Positions 1 through 5,965 of a stretch of 6,687 bases of DNA are shown here, in pieces. The stretch comes from an uncultured Frankiales bacterium (GTDB lineage Bacteria > Actinomycetota > Actinomycetes > Mycobacteriales > SCTD01), in the NCBI GenBank assembly GCA_946479905.1, contig CAMLIA010000213.1, positions 1 through 6,687 on the forward strand. Direction: 5' to 3'. Below the pieces are notes generated by a model, which was not told the DNA's origin, did not search any database, and was given only the letters and a program-made list of their open reading frames with translations. The stretch's first letter is position 1; every line of letters begins with the position of its first letter. The position numbers were made by a program, and so were the translations under genes.

Positions 1-1273
1 ACCCGTCGCTCTCCAGGGCGCCGTGCCAGACGGTGCCGCTGACGGCACCGACCCGGACCCCGTCGAGGAACGGCTCGCCGCCGTCGGCGCGCACCCGGCC
101 GTGGTGGATCTCGTAGGCGGTCGTCACGTCGTACCCACGCCAGGACCCGACCGGGCGGCCGAGCACCTTGTCACTGCCGAAGGTCGTCGTCACCGGGAGC
201 AGCCCGAGGCCCGCCACGGCTCCCGCGCGCGACTCCACGTCGTCGGTCACGGCGGTGCCGAGCATCTGGAAGCCGCCGCAGATGCCGAGCACCGGGCCCT
301 CCCTGCGCAGCAGCGCCTGGTCGATGCCGCGCGCCCGCAACCAGGCCAGGTCGGCGACCGTCTGGCGGGTGCCCGGCAGCACCACGAGGTCGGCGTCGGC
401 GAGCTCCTCCGCCGTCTCGGCGAAGCGGACCAGCACGCCCGGCTCGGCGCGCAGCGCGTCGATGTCGGTCCAGTTCGACAGCCGCGGCAGCCGCACGACG
501 GACACCCGCAGCACGTCGCGGCCGAGCGCCGGGACCGGTGACACCCGCGCCGACAGGCCGAGCGAGTCCTCGACGTCGAGCTCCAGGCCCTCCGCCCACG
601 GGAGGACGCCGAGCGTCGGCCGCCCGGTGAGCGCCTGCAGCATGTCGAGGCCGGGCCGGAGCAGCGCGGGGTCACCACGGAACTTGTTGACGACGAAGCC
701 GCTGATCAGCGCCTGGTCCTCCGCGGACAGCAGCGCGAGCGTCCCGAACAGCCCGGCGAAGACGCCGCCCGGGTTGATGTCGCCGACCACGAGGACCGGC
801 AGGTTCGCCGCCCGGGCCAGGCCCATGTTGGCGATGTCGGTGGCCCTGAGGTTGATCTCGGCCGGCGAGCCGGCGCCCTCGCAGATCACCACGTCGAAGC
901 GGCTGCGCAGGTCGGTGAGGCACTCCAGGGCCACGGCCGACAGCGCCTCCGCGTGCTCGCGGTAGGACACCGCGGACACGTCCGCGAAGGGCTTGCCGAG
1001 CAGCACCACCTGGGAGGTGCGGTCGCTCCCCGGCTTGAGCAGCACGGGGTTCATCGCGGCCTCGGGCTCGATGCCCGCTGCTGCTGCCTGCATGGCCTGC
1101 GCGCGGCCGATCTCGGCCCCGTCGACGGTGACCACGGAGTTCAGCGACATGTTCTGGGCCTTGAAGGGCGCGACCTTCACGCCCTGCCGCGCCAGCCATC
1201 GGCACAGCCCGGCGGTGAGCACCGACTTGCCGGCATCGCTCGTCGTGCCGGCGACGAGCAGCGCTCCCCTCAC
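1..1273 (-). CDS. cobQ: Cobyric acid synthase (adenosylcobyrate, glutamine-hydrolysing), 3' end cut by window
   Basis: Cytoplasmic amidotransferase that uses glutamine and ATP to amidate carboxylates b, d, e and g of adenosyl-cobyrinic acid a,c-diamide, giving cobyric acid. The window holds 424 codons; the family usually has about 480-500 residues, so roughly the last 60-70 are missing. The N-terminal synthetase domain opens with a P-loop-like GTTSDAGKS (residues 9-17), followed by [12 protein letters not shown] (35-46), which is typical of CobQ rather than of CobB/CbiA. The C-terminal glutaminase domain (type-3 GATase) shows [10 protein letters not shown] with nucleophile Cys332, and a GTVWHG segment with the expected His417. 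The start is GTG at 1273: no in-frame ATG lies upstream, and the family N-terminus begins there. The GTG overlaps the cobD stop codon by four bases (GTGA), which predicts translational coupling. No separate Shine-Dalgarno is obvious. Family identity is from recognised motifs and is very secure. Confidence 0.96.
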   Translation of the reverse strand, partial: MRGALLVAGTTSDAGKSVLTAGLCRWLARQGVKVAPFKAQNMSLNSVVTVDGAEIGRAQAMQAAAAGIEPEAAMNPVLLKPGSDRTSQVVLLGKPFADVSAVSYREHAEALSAVALECLTDLRSRFDVVICEGAGSPAEINLRATDIANMGLARAANLPVLVVGDINPGGVFAGLFGTLALLSAEDQALISGFVVNKFRGDPALLRPGLDMLQALTGRPTLGVLPWAEGLELDVEDSLGLSARVSPVPALGRDVLRVSVVRLPRLSNWTDIDALRAEPGVLVRFAETAEELADADLVVLPGTRQTVADLAWLRARGIDQALLRREGPVLGICGGFQMLGTAVTDDVESRAGAVAGLGLLPVTTTFGSDKVLGRPVGSWRGYDVTTAYEIHHGRVRADGGEPFLDGVRVGAVSGTVWHGALESDG

Positions 1274-2160
1274 CGCCGCACCGCCACGGCGAGCAGCCCC
1301 GCCGCGAGCGAGACCGCGGCGGAGAGCCGGGCGGCACGGGGGATGTCGCTCACCTGCGGCCCCGGCCCGTTGCCCATCAGCGGCCGATCCTCCACCCGGG
1401 CGCCGTAGCGCAGGGTGCCGCCCAGGGTCCGGCCGAGCGCCCCCGCGAACGCGGCCTCGACGCGACCGGCGTTCGGCGACGGGTGCTTGCCGCCGTCGCG
1501 CCAGCCCACCTCGAGAGCCCGTCGTGGGGATCCCCCGACGGTCGGCGCGAGAGCGGCCGTGAGGGCCGCAGTGATCCTCGCCGGCACCCAGTTCGCGACG
1601 TCGTCGAGCCGCGCCGCCGCCCACCCGAAGCGCTCGTACCGCTCCGAGCGGTGTCCCACCATGGCGTCCAGCGTGTTCACCGCGCGGTACCCGAGCAGTC
1701 CGGGGACGCCCGCCACGGCACCCCAGAACAGCGGCGCGACGACGGCGTCGGAGGTGTTCTCGGCGACGGACTCCACCGTCGCTCTCGCCAGGCCCTCCTC
1801 GTCGAGGTACGACGGGTCGCGGCCGCACAGGTGCGGCAGCCGCTCCCGTGCGCCGGCCAGGTCGCCCGTCTCCAGCAGCACCTGCATGACGCGCGCCTCG
1901 CGGCGCAGGCTGGTGCCGCCGACGACGGCCCAGGTGGCGAGTGCCCCGGCCCACCGCCGCCGTCCGAGCAGCGCGCCGAGGCCGGTGGCGGCGCCGGTCA
2001 ACGCGAGCGCGTAGACGGCACCTGCGGCCCGGGAGTCTCGGTACCCCAGGCGCTCTGCGCGGGACGCCACGGCACCGAAGGCAGCCACCGGATGACCGCG
2101 CCGAGGGTCACCGACGACGGCGTCCAGGCCGAGACCGACCGCGGTTGCCCAGGCGCACAT
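1270..2160 (-). CDS. cobD: Adenosylcobinamide-phosphate synthase, CobD/CbiB family
   Basis: Integral membrane enzyme that condenses cobyric acid with aminopropanol or its phosphate to make cobinamide (phosphate), the step after CobQ. It is 296 residues long, normal for the family. Visible family motifs are GDPRRGHPV (17-25), [17 protein letters not shown] (130-146), NTLDAMVGH (162-170), [12 protein letters not shown] (186-197) and [19 protein letters not shown] (225-243). Hydrophobic stretches near 45-66, 70-85, 139-160 and 279-293 fit its multi-pass membrane nature. The ATG is well fixed because an in-frame TGA lies only five codons upstream. The Shine-Dalgarno is poor. The gene starts 15 bases after the upstream GGDEF-EAL stop, so it is probably translated from the same message, and its stop overlaps the cobQ start. 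The name follows the Pseudomonas/actinobacterial scheme; Salmonella calls it CbiB. Confidence 0.95.
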   Translation of the reverse strand: MCAWATAVGLGLDAVVGDPRRGHPVAAFGAVASRAERLGYRDSRAAGAVYALALTGAATGLGALLGRRRWAGALATWAVVGGTSLRREARVMQVLLETGDLAGARERLPHLCGRDPSYLDEEGLARATVESVAENTSDAVVAPLFWGAVAGVPGLLGYRAVNTLDAMVGHRSERYERFGWAAARLDDVANWVPARITAALTAALAPTVGGSPRRALEVGWRDGGKHPSPNAGRVEAAFAGALGRTLGGTLRYGARVEDRPLMGNGPGPQVSDIPRAARLSAAVSLAAGLLAVAVRR

Positions 2161-2175
2161 GCCGCCGATGCTAGG

Positions 2176-4008
2176 TCAGAGCCGCGAGGCGACCGGCCTG
2201 GTGCGGAGCAGCGACGACAGGTCGGCGGCAGCGGCCGGGCGGCTGAACAGGTAGCCCTGCAGGGCGTCGGCCCCGAGCTCGATGACGACGTCCGCGACGG
2301 CCTGCGTCTCGATGCCCTCGGCCACCACGCGCATGCCGAGGTCGTGCGCCACGTCGATCGCCGCCCGCACGACCGTCACCCGCCGCTCGTCGAGGTCGAC
2401 ACCGGTGATGATCGACCGGTCGAGCTTCACGGTCTTCAGCGGCAGGTCGACCAGGTAGGCCAGCGAGGACCAGCCGGTCCCGAAGTCGTCGACGGCCACT
2501 GCGATGTCGGCGTCGGCGCACCGCCACAGCGCGTCGCGCGCCTGCGGCCCGACGAGGTCCTCCTCGGTGACCTCGACCGACAGCGCACGGCGCGGCAGCC
2601 CGGACTCGTCGACGACCCGCAGCAGGCCCTGCACGAGGTCAGGTCCGGCCAGCACGGCGGCCGGCACGTTGATCGCGCACTCCACCTCGAGGCCGTCGGA
2701 CCACCAGCGCACGAGCTGCGCCACCGCCTGCCGGACGACCGTGGCCGTCAGGTCAGGCATCAGACCGGACCGGGCCGCGGTGTCGAGCCACTCACCCGGG
2801 AGCGACAGGCCCTTCCCCACCTTGCGGCGGACCAGCGCCTCGACCCGCGGCGGCCCCGGATCGACCGGGACCACGGGCTGGTAGTGCAGGACGAGCCCGT
2901 CGCCCCGGATCTCCTTGCGCAGCTCGAGGACGTCCCGGAGCCGGTGCGTGGCGGGGTCGTCGAGCGTCGGGTCGTACGCCGCCACGAAGCTGCTGCGCCG
3001 CTTGGCGCGCGACATCGCGAGGTCAGCGTGCTGCAGGGCCTGGTCGGCGATCCCCTCCTCGGGGACGGCCGTGCCGACGCTGATCGTGATGGGGACGGAC
3101 AGGCCGACGACCTGGAAGGTGCCGGTGCACTCACGGACGGCGTTCTGGACGATCTCGTCGGCCTCGTCGGTGCTCTCCGCCTGCACGAGCACGGCGAACT
3201 CGTCGCCCCCGATCCGGGCGACCGGTGTCATCGCGGGCAGCGACGCGCACAGCCGGGCGGCGAGGCTGGCCAGCACCATGTCCCCGACCGCGTGCCCGAA
3301 GCCGTCGTTGACCATGCGGAAGCCGTCCATGTCGATGACCGCGACGAGCGTGCTGCGGTCGAGGGCCGTCTCGCGCAGCAGGTCGACGAACCCGCGCCGG
3401 TTGAGCAGGCCGGTGAGGTGGTCCTCCCTGGCCAGTGACGTCGCCTGACGGCGGCGCCATGCGACCTCCTCGAGCAGCTCGGCGTTCGACACGGTCAGCG
3501 AGACGACGCGGGCGACCTGCTGCAGGAACTCCATGTCCGCGTCGTCGAACGGCTCGGTCCCCTCGCGGCGGGCGACCGCGAGCGCGCCGAGACAGCGTCC
3601 CCGGCTCTCCAGCGGCGCGGCGGCGAGGCCGCTCATGCCGAAGGCGTCGACGCCGTCCTGGAAGCCGTCCTCGATGCGGCACAGCACCTGCCCGACGCCT
3701 TCGGGGCCGATCCGGAGCAGCTGCCCCGCGCTGATGACGTCACCCAGCACGCTCGTCTCGGGCTTGTAGCGGCCTCCGGTCGCCCGGCGCAGGTAGCCGG
3801 TGATGTCGTCGGTGCCGAACGTGAACGCGGTGAGCTCGAGCATGTCGTGGTCCAGCCGCCACACGCCCGCGGCGTCGCCCAGCAGGGCGGTCGCGGCCGC
3901 GGCGGCCTGGTGCTCGAGCGCGGAGAGGTCGTCCTCGGCAGCGCTCAGCTGCTCGTGGAGCGCAACGAGCGCCATCGCCCGCTGCGTGTCGTCCCTGACC
4001 AACGGCAT
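2176..4008 (-). CDS. GAF-GGDEF-EAL cyclic-di-GMP synthase/phosphodiesterase
   Basis: Predicted cytoplasmic protein of 610 residues that could make and break the second messenger c-di-GMP. A short helical lead (about 12-40) precedes a GAF-like sensory domain (about 35-178). The GGDEF domain (about 196-345) starts with DHLTGLLNRRGF and carries DMDGF (226-230) and an intact RIGGDEF (265-271). The product-inhibition I-site RxxD is absent: the equivalent position reads PAMT. The EAL domain (about 357-605) keeps the residues expected of an active phosphodiesterase: EAL (390-392), Asn447, EVTE (479-482), DDFGTG (507-512), Lys528, AEGIE (563-567) and QGY (584-586). No membrane segment is visible. The frame stays open far upstream through the neighbouring gene, but ATG 4008 is chosen because GGAGG sits nine bases before it, a promoter lies just upstream, and the homologous-looking sequence starts there. 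It heads the unit that continues into cobD and cobQ. Whether both activities are used in vivo cannot be read from sequence. Confidence 0.93.
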   Translation of the reverse strand: MPLVRDDTQRAMALVALHEQLSAAEDDLSALEHQAAAAATALLGDAAGVWRLDHDMLELTAFTFGTDDITGYLRRATGGRYKPETSVLGDVISAGQLLRIGPEGVGQVLCRIEDGFQDGVDAFGMSGLAAAPLESRGRCLGALAVARREGTEPFDDADMEFLQQVARVVSLTVSNAELLEEVAWRRRQATSLAREDHLTGLLNRRGFVDLLRETALDRSTLVAVIDMDGFRMVNDGFGHAVGDMVLASLAARLCASLPAMTPVARIGGDEFAVLVQAESTDEADEIVQNAVRECTGTFQVVGLSVPITISVGTAVPEEGIADQALQHADLAMSRAKRRSSFVAAYDPTLDDPATHRLRDVLELRKEIRGDGLVLHYQPVVPVDPGPPRVEALVRRKVGKGLSLPGEWLDTAARSGLMPDLTATVVRQAVAQLVRWWSDGLEVECAINVPAAVLAGPDLVQGLLRVVDESGLPRRALSVEVTEEDLVGPQARDALWRCADADIAVAVDDFGTGWSSLAYLVDLPLKTVKLDRSIITGVDLDERRVTVVRAAIDVAHDLGMRVVAEGIETQAVADVVIELGADALQGYLFSRPAAAADLSSLLRTRPVASRL

Positions 4009-4017
4009 CGTGGCTCG

Positions 4018-4022
4018 CCTCC
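4018..4022 (-). promoter_or_regulatory. Shine-Dalgarno fixing the GGDEF-EAL start
   Basis: On the minus strand GGAGG lies nine bases before ATG 4008. It decides the start in favour of this ATG against far-upstream in-frame ATGs that would run through the CxxC gene. Confidence 0.75.
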
Positions 4023-4034
4023 GTGACTGCACCG

Positions 4035-4063
4035 AGCGTAACCACTTCGTGCCGCTTTGTGCA
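4035..4063 (-). promoter_or_regulatory. Candidate promoter of the GGDEF-EAL/cobD/cobQ unit
   Basis: On the minus strand a -35-like TGCACA (4063-4058, 4 of 6 to TTGACA) is followed by 17 bases and a TANNNT-type -10, TACGCT (4040-4035). Transcription would start near 4028, giving a leader of about 20 bases that contains the GGAGG site. It is flanked by an 8-base inverted repeat described among the findings. Inferred by eye only. Confidence 0.45.
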
Positions 4064-4070
4064 GTCCTCA

Positions 4071-4087
4071 CCCGTTCGGCGTACGGG
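4071..4087 (-). terminator. Weak hairpin after the CxxC gene
   Basis: A 5-base-pair GC-rich stem (CCCGT/ACGGG with a 7-base loop) begins eight bases after the stop of the CxxC gene on the minus strand. It has no T-tract. It could reduce read-through into the GGDEF-EAL gene, but the stem is short and may be chance. Confidence 0.25.
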
Positions 4088-4094
4088 CAGCAGG

Positions 4095-4742
4095 TCAGCC
4101 GGTGGGCACCTCGGACGGCGCGGAGCTCGGCTCGGGACCGCTCGCGGGCTCGGCCGGGGCGGCCGCGGCCGGCTCGGCGGGCGGCGCGGCAGCGGGCGCA
4201 GGCGCGGGCTCGGGCGTCGTGGGCGTGGGCTCGGGCGTGGGCGTGGACTCGGCCGCGGGGGGTGGCTCGGCGGACGGTGCGGGCGAGCCCTCGGGTGCGC
4301 TCGCCTCGGCCGGCGGCGGTGTCGAGGCGGCGGGCTCGGCCGGGCCGTCGCCCGTCGGCGCCGGGGAGCCCTCGGGACGCTCGGGTCGCGGCCCGCGCTC
4401 GCGGCCCCGGTCGCGGTCGCGGCGGTTGCGGTTCTTCGGCGGGCGGGGGGTGCGGTCGCCGGCCAGGTCGCGCAGCGGCACCGTCATGTCCATGGCCCCG
4501 GCCAGGGCGTACTCCTGGACGAGCAGCTCCAGCGACGGGATGTCGTCGGCAGAGGCCGTCGCGATCTTGGACTCGGCGGTGCTCCGCAGCTCCGACAGCC
4601 GGGCCAGGCGCTGGGGCGCGCTGTCCCCCGGGTGCAGCAGCAGGACGGCGTGGGCGACGCAGGCCGAGGTGCCGGACACCGTGGTGACGGACTCCCGCAG
4701 CAGGGCCAGGTCGGCGAGGCACGGCGCGCAGTAGGTGCTCAT
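4095..4742 (-). CDS. Small CxxC/CxxH protein with Arg-rich linker and Pro/Ala-rich tail, function unknown
   Basis: I do not recognise the family. The 215-residue product has three parts. Residues 1-95 look folded and mostly helical and contain YCAPC (Cys5, Cys8) and CVAH (Cys28, His31), a CxxC...CxxH pattern that could bind zinc. Residues 96-125 are highly basic, with NRNRRDRDRGRERG, and could bind nucleic acid or simply be disordered. Residues 126-215 are a disordered tail of Pro, Ala, Glu, Ser and Thr with TPEP repeats. There is no signal peptide and no membrane segment. ATG 4742 has GGAG four bases upstream. Third codon positions are almost all G/C in the N-terminal part, which supports this strand over the long opposing frames. 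It lies 86 bases upstream of the GGDEF-EAL gene in the same direction, with a possible weak hairpin between, so cotranscription is uncertain. The tail itself is of low information and could mislead similarity searches. Confidence 0.82.
   Translation of the reverse strand: MSTYCAPCLADLALLRESVTTVSGTSACVAHAVLLLHPGDSAPQRLARLSELRSTAESKIATASADDIPSLELLVQEYALAGAMDMTVPLRDLAGDRTPRPPKNRNRRDRDRGRERGPRPERPEGSPAPTGDGPAEPAASTPPPAEASAPEGSPAPSAEPPPAAESTPTPEPTPTTPEPAPAPAAAPPAEPAAAAPAEPASGPEPSSAPSEVPTG
4098..4367 (-). repeat. Low-complexity Pro/Ala tail-coding region
   Basis: This segment codes for residues 126-215 of the CxxC protein and is imperfectly repetitive. For example, the plus-strand 12-mer GGGCTCGGGCGT occurs at 4206-4217 and again at 4227-4238, a 21-base (seven-codon) period that encodes TPEP twice. 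Such tracts may vary in length between strains by slippage. Confidence 0.7.
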
Positions 4743-4805
4743 AGGACTCCACGTTACGCGCGACGCGCGTGGGGTTTTGTCGCGTGCCCGTGGCACGGTG
4801 AGCAC
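4743..4805. promoter_or_regulatory. Divergent intergenic region with two 15-bp palindromes
   Basis: This 63-base gap separates the start codons of the CxxC gene (minus) and the single-domain VOC gene (plus). It contains ACGCGCG-A-CGCGCGT at 4756-4770 and CGTGCC-CGT-GGCACG at 4783-4797, both with perfect arms. On the minus strand a TANNNT -10-like TAACGT (4756-4751) lies eight bases before ATG 4742. That would give an almost leaderless CxxC transcript, and it abuts the first palindrome. No convincing -35 is seen. The second palindrome ends nine bases before the VOC ATG and would touch its weak GGTGAG ribosome site. Confidence 0.45.
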
Positions 4806-5165
4806 ATGGCACTCACGCTGCTCGGACTCCGGACCGTGATCCATCCCGTCACCGACCTGGCCGCCGCCACGAGGTGGTGGACGACGCTGCTCGGCTTCGG
4901 CCCCTACTTCGAGGAGCCGTTCTACGTCGGCTTCGAGGTGGCGGGCTACGAGCTGGGGCTGCTGCCGGGCGGCAACCCTGCGGACGGGGCGCTCGTCTAC
5001 TGGGGCGTGGCGGACTGCCAGGCGGCCATGGACGCCGCCGTGGCGCTCGGCGCGACCGTGCACACGCCCGCGGCCGAGGTCGGCGAGGGCATCGTCACCG
5101 GAACCGTCACCAACCCGGACGGAGCCATCGTCGGCTTCATCCGCAACCCCCACTTCAAGGGCTGA
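4806..5165 (+). CDS. Single-domain VOC (glyoxalase/bleomycin-resistance-like) protein
   Basis: A cytoplasmic 119-residue protein of the vicinal-oxygen-chelate superfamily, probably working as a dimer. It opens with LRTVIHPVTDL (His13 in the usual first metal-ligand position), then a TRWWTTLLGF segment typical of the first helix. YELGL with Glu49 follows, then VADCQAAMDAAVALGA (68-83), and the family-like ending NPDGAIVGFIRNP (103-115). Length is normal for a one-domain member. Start ATG 4806 has a modest GGTGAG upstream; no better in-frame start is near. It diverges from the CxxC gene and converges on the two-domain VOC gene. The superfamily covers isomerases, dioxygenases and drug-binding proteins, so the substrate cannot be inferred. 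Confidence 0.9.
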   Translation: MALTLLGLRTVIHPVTDLAAATRWWTTLLGFGPYFEEPFYVGFEVAGYELGLLPGGNPADGALVYWGVADCQAAMDAAVALGATVHTPAAEVGEGIVTGTVTNPDGAIVGFIRNPHFKG

Positions 5166-5185
5166 CCGGCGCGCTGTCAGGCGCA

Positions 5186-5238
5186 GGGGTCGGCTTGGCG
5201 CCCTCAGCAGCCCCCGATCGGGGCGCTATCCCGACCCC
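5186..5238. terminator. Nested hairpin between convergent VOC genes, probable bidirectional terminator
   Basis: Outer arms GGGGTCGG (5186-5193) and CCGACCCC (5231-5238) enclose inner arms GCGCCC (5198-5203) and GGGCGC (5221-5226), leaving a symmetric 4-by-4 internal loop. An alternative inner palindrome CCCCGATCGGGG sits at 5212-5223. The structure starts about 20 bases after the plus-strand VOC stop and overlaps the last codons of the minus-strand VOC gene. It lacks a T-tract, as is common in high-GC genomes. The termination role is inferred from position and stem strength. Confidence 0.5.
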
Positions 5239-5885
5239 GACGCCGCGGGGAACGCGCAGAACTCGTTGCCCTCCGGGTCGGCGAGCACGGTCCAGGACGG
5301 CTGGACGTCCAGCACCTGTGCCCCCGCGCCGACCAGGTCCTCGACCGTCGCGGCGGCGAGCGTCACGTCCCAGTGCACCCGGTTCTTCACGGTCTTGGGC
5401 TCGGGCACCGGGTTGAAGACCCAGTACTCGTACGGGAAGCCCGCGACACCGGTCAGCCACACCCACGGGGTGCCGTCCTCCTGGTGGAGCGTGGCTCCGG
5501 TGCGGTCGGCCCACCAGCGGGCGATCCGCTCCGGGTCGCGTGCGTCGACGACCAGCTCGAACGGGCCGGTGCCCTCCCGCGGTGCGAACGCGCACCACTC
5601 GAGCCCGTCGGGGTCGGCCATCACCTGCCAGCGCTCGCGCGCGGCCAGCAGCGCTCCCGGCGGCTCACCGTCGACCCGCACGTCGAGGTGCACCCGCGTC
5701 TTGGCGCTCTTCCACTCCGGCACCCCGTTGACCCAGACGGTCAGCTCAGGGCGCCCCCCGCGCAGTACCCAGTCGCCGTTGGACTGGCGCTCGCCCTCGA
5801 GCGCCAGCAGGCTGGCCCAGTAGGGCGCGACCACGTCGGGCCGGCTGGCGTCGAGGCAGAGGTCCTTGAACCTGACCGAGGGCAT
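5226..5885 (-). CDS. Two-domain VOC (glyoxalase-like) protein
   Basis: A 219-residue protein built of two homologous VOC-type halves (about 1-105 and 106-219), resembling the glyoxalase-like domain common in actinobacteria. The internal duplication is plain: PEWKSAKTRVHLDV (56-69) matches PEPKTVKNRVHWDV (161-174), and WQVMADPDGLEWCAF (86-100) matches WTVLADPEGNEFCAF (198-212). No signal or membrane segment is visible, so it is likely cytoplasmic. Such proteins often have no known substrate, and the usual metal ligands are not clear here. ATG 5885 is the only reasonable start; no Shine-Dalgarno precedes it, but a promoter is placed so that transcription would begin at or next to the ATG. The stop lies inside the hairpin region shared with the convergent VOC gene. 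Confidence 0.92.
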   Translation of the reverse strand: MPSVRFKDLCLDASRPDVVAPYWASLLALEGERQSNGDWVLRGGRPELTVWVNGVPEWKSAKTRVHLDVRVDGEPPGALLAARERWQVMADPDGLEWCAFAPREGTGPFELVVDARDPERIARWWADRTGATLHQEDGTPWVWLTGVAGFPYEYWVFNPVPEPKTVKNRVHWDVTLAAATVEDLVGAGAQVLDVQPSWTVLADPEGNEFCAFPAASGSG

Positions 5886-5891
5886 ACGTGG

Positions 5892-5919
5892 AACGTAGCG
5901 GCGGATACGGACATGTCAC
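5892..5919 (-). promoter_or_regulatory. Candidate leaderless promoter of the two-domain VOC gene
   Basis: On the minus strand GTGACA (5919-5914, 5 of 6 to TTGACA), a 16-base spacer and TACGTT (5897-5892, a TANNNT -10) are followed by six bases and then ATG 5885. This geometry places transcription start on the start codon and explains the missing ribosome site. The -10 is part of a palindrome TACGT-GGA-ACGTA (5885-5897), and the -35 overlaps the 8-base palindrome GACATGTC (5910-5917). Confidence 0.6.
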
Positions 5920-5940
5920 CCGAACGGCCCTGCAGGAGAT

Positions 5941-5962
5941 GGGCTGATCAGCCGATCAACCC
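5941..5962. repeat. Palindrome upstream of the 94-residue gene, possible operator
   Basis: A perfect 12-base palindrome GGCTGATCAGCC (5942-5953) is embedded in a wider imperfect inverted repeat, GGGCTGATC (5941-5949) against GATCAACCC (5954-5962), with 8 of 9 positions pairing. It ends three bases before ATG 5966. The position suits a repressor site or an RNA hairpin at the start codon; neither is proven. Confidence 0.4.
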
Positions 5963-5965
5963 AGC

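Noticed and set aside
23..1562. Several plus-strand open frames opposite cobQ and cobD
   Set aside because: All are antisense to securely identified cobalamin enzymes and show no family features.
1483..3438. 651-codon open frame on the plus strand opposite cobD and the GGDEF-EAL gene
   Set aside because: Its translation is rich in Arg, Gly, His and Asp with no recognisable domain, and it lies antisense to two genes with unmistakable conserved motifs. Long antisense frames are expected at this GC content.
4098..4367. Repetitive tract considered as a CRISPR-like or intergenic repeat array
   Set aside because: The repeats are in frame within a coding region, degenerate, and have no constant repeat with unique spacers.
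4023..4805. Extension of the plus-strand VOC frame upstream to 4023 as a Gly/Arg-rich fusion
   Set aside because: The upstream part is antisense to the Pro/Ala tail and CxxC domain, giving Gly/Arg repeats. The VOC fold begins at ATG 4806.
4009..4812. Extension of the GGDEF-EAL frame upstream to 4812
   Set aside because: The extension would overlap the whole CxxC gene on the same strand, reads as low-complexity Arg/Ala/Pro sequence, and is made unnecessary by the GGAGG site and promoter before ATG 4008.
4743..5153. Extension of the CxxC gene frame upstream to 5153, opposite the plus-strand VOC gene
   Set aside because: The extra residues are the antisense of a well-supported VOC gene, and ATG 4742 has its own ribosome site.
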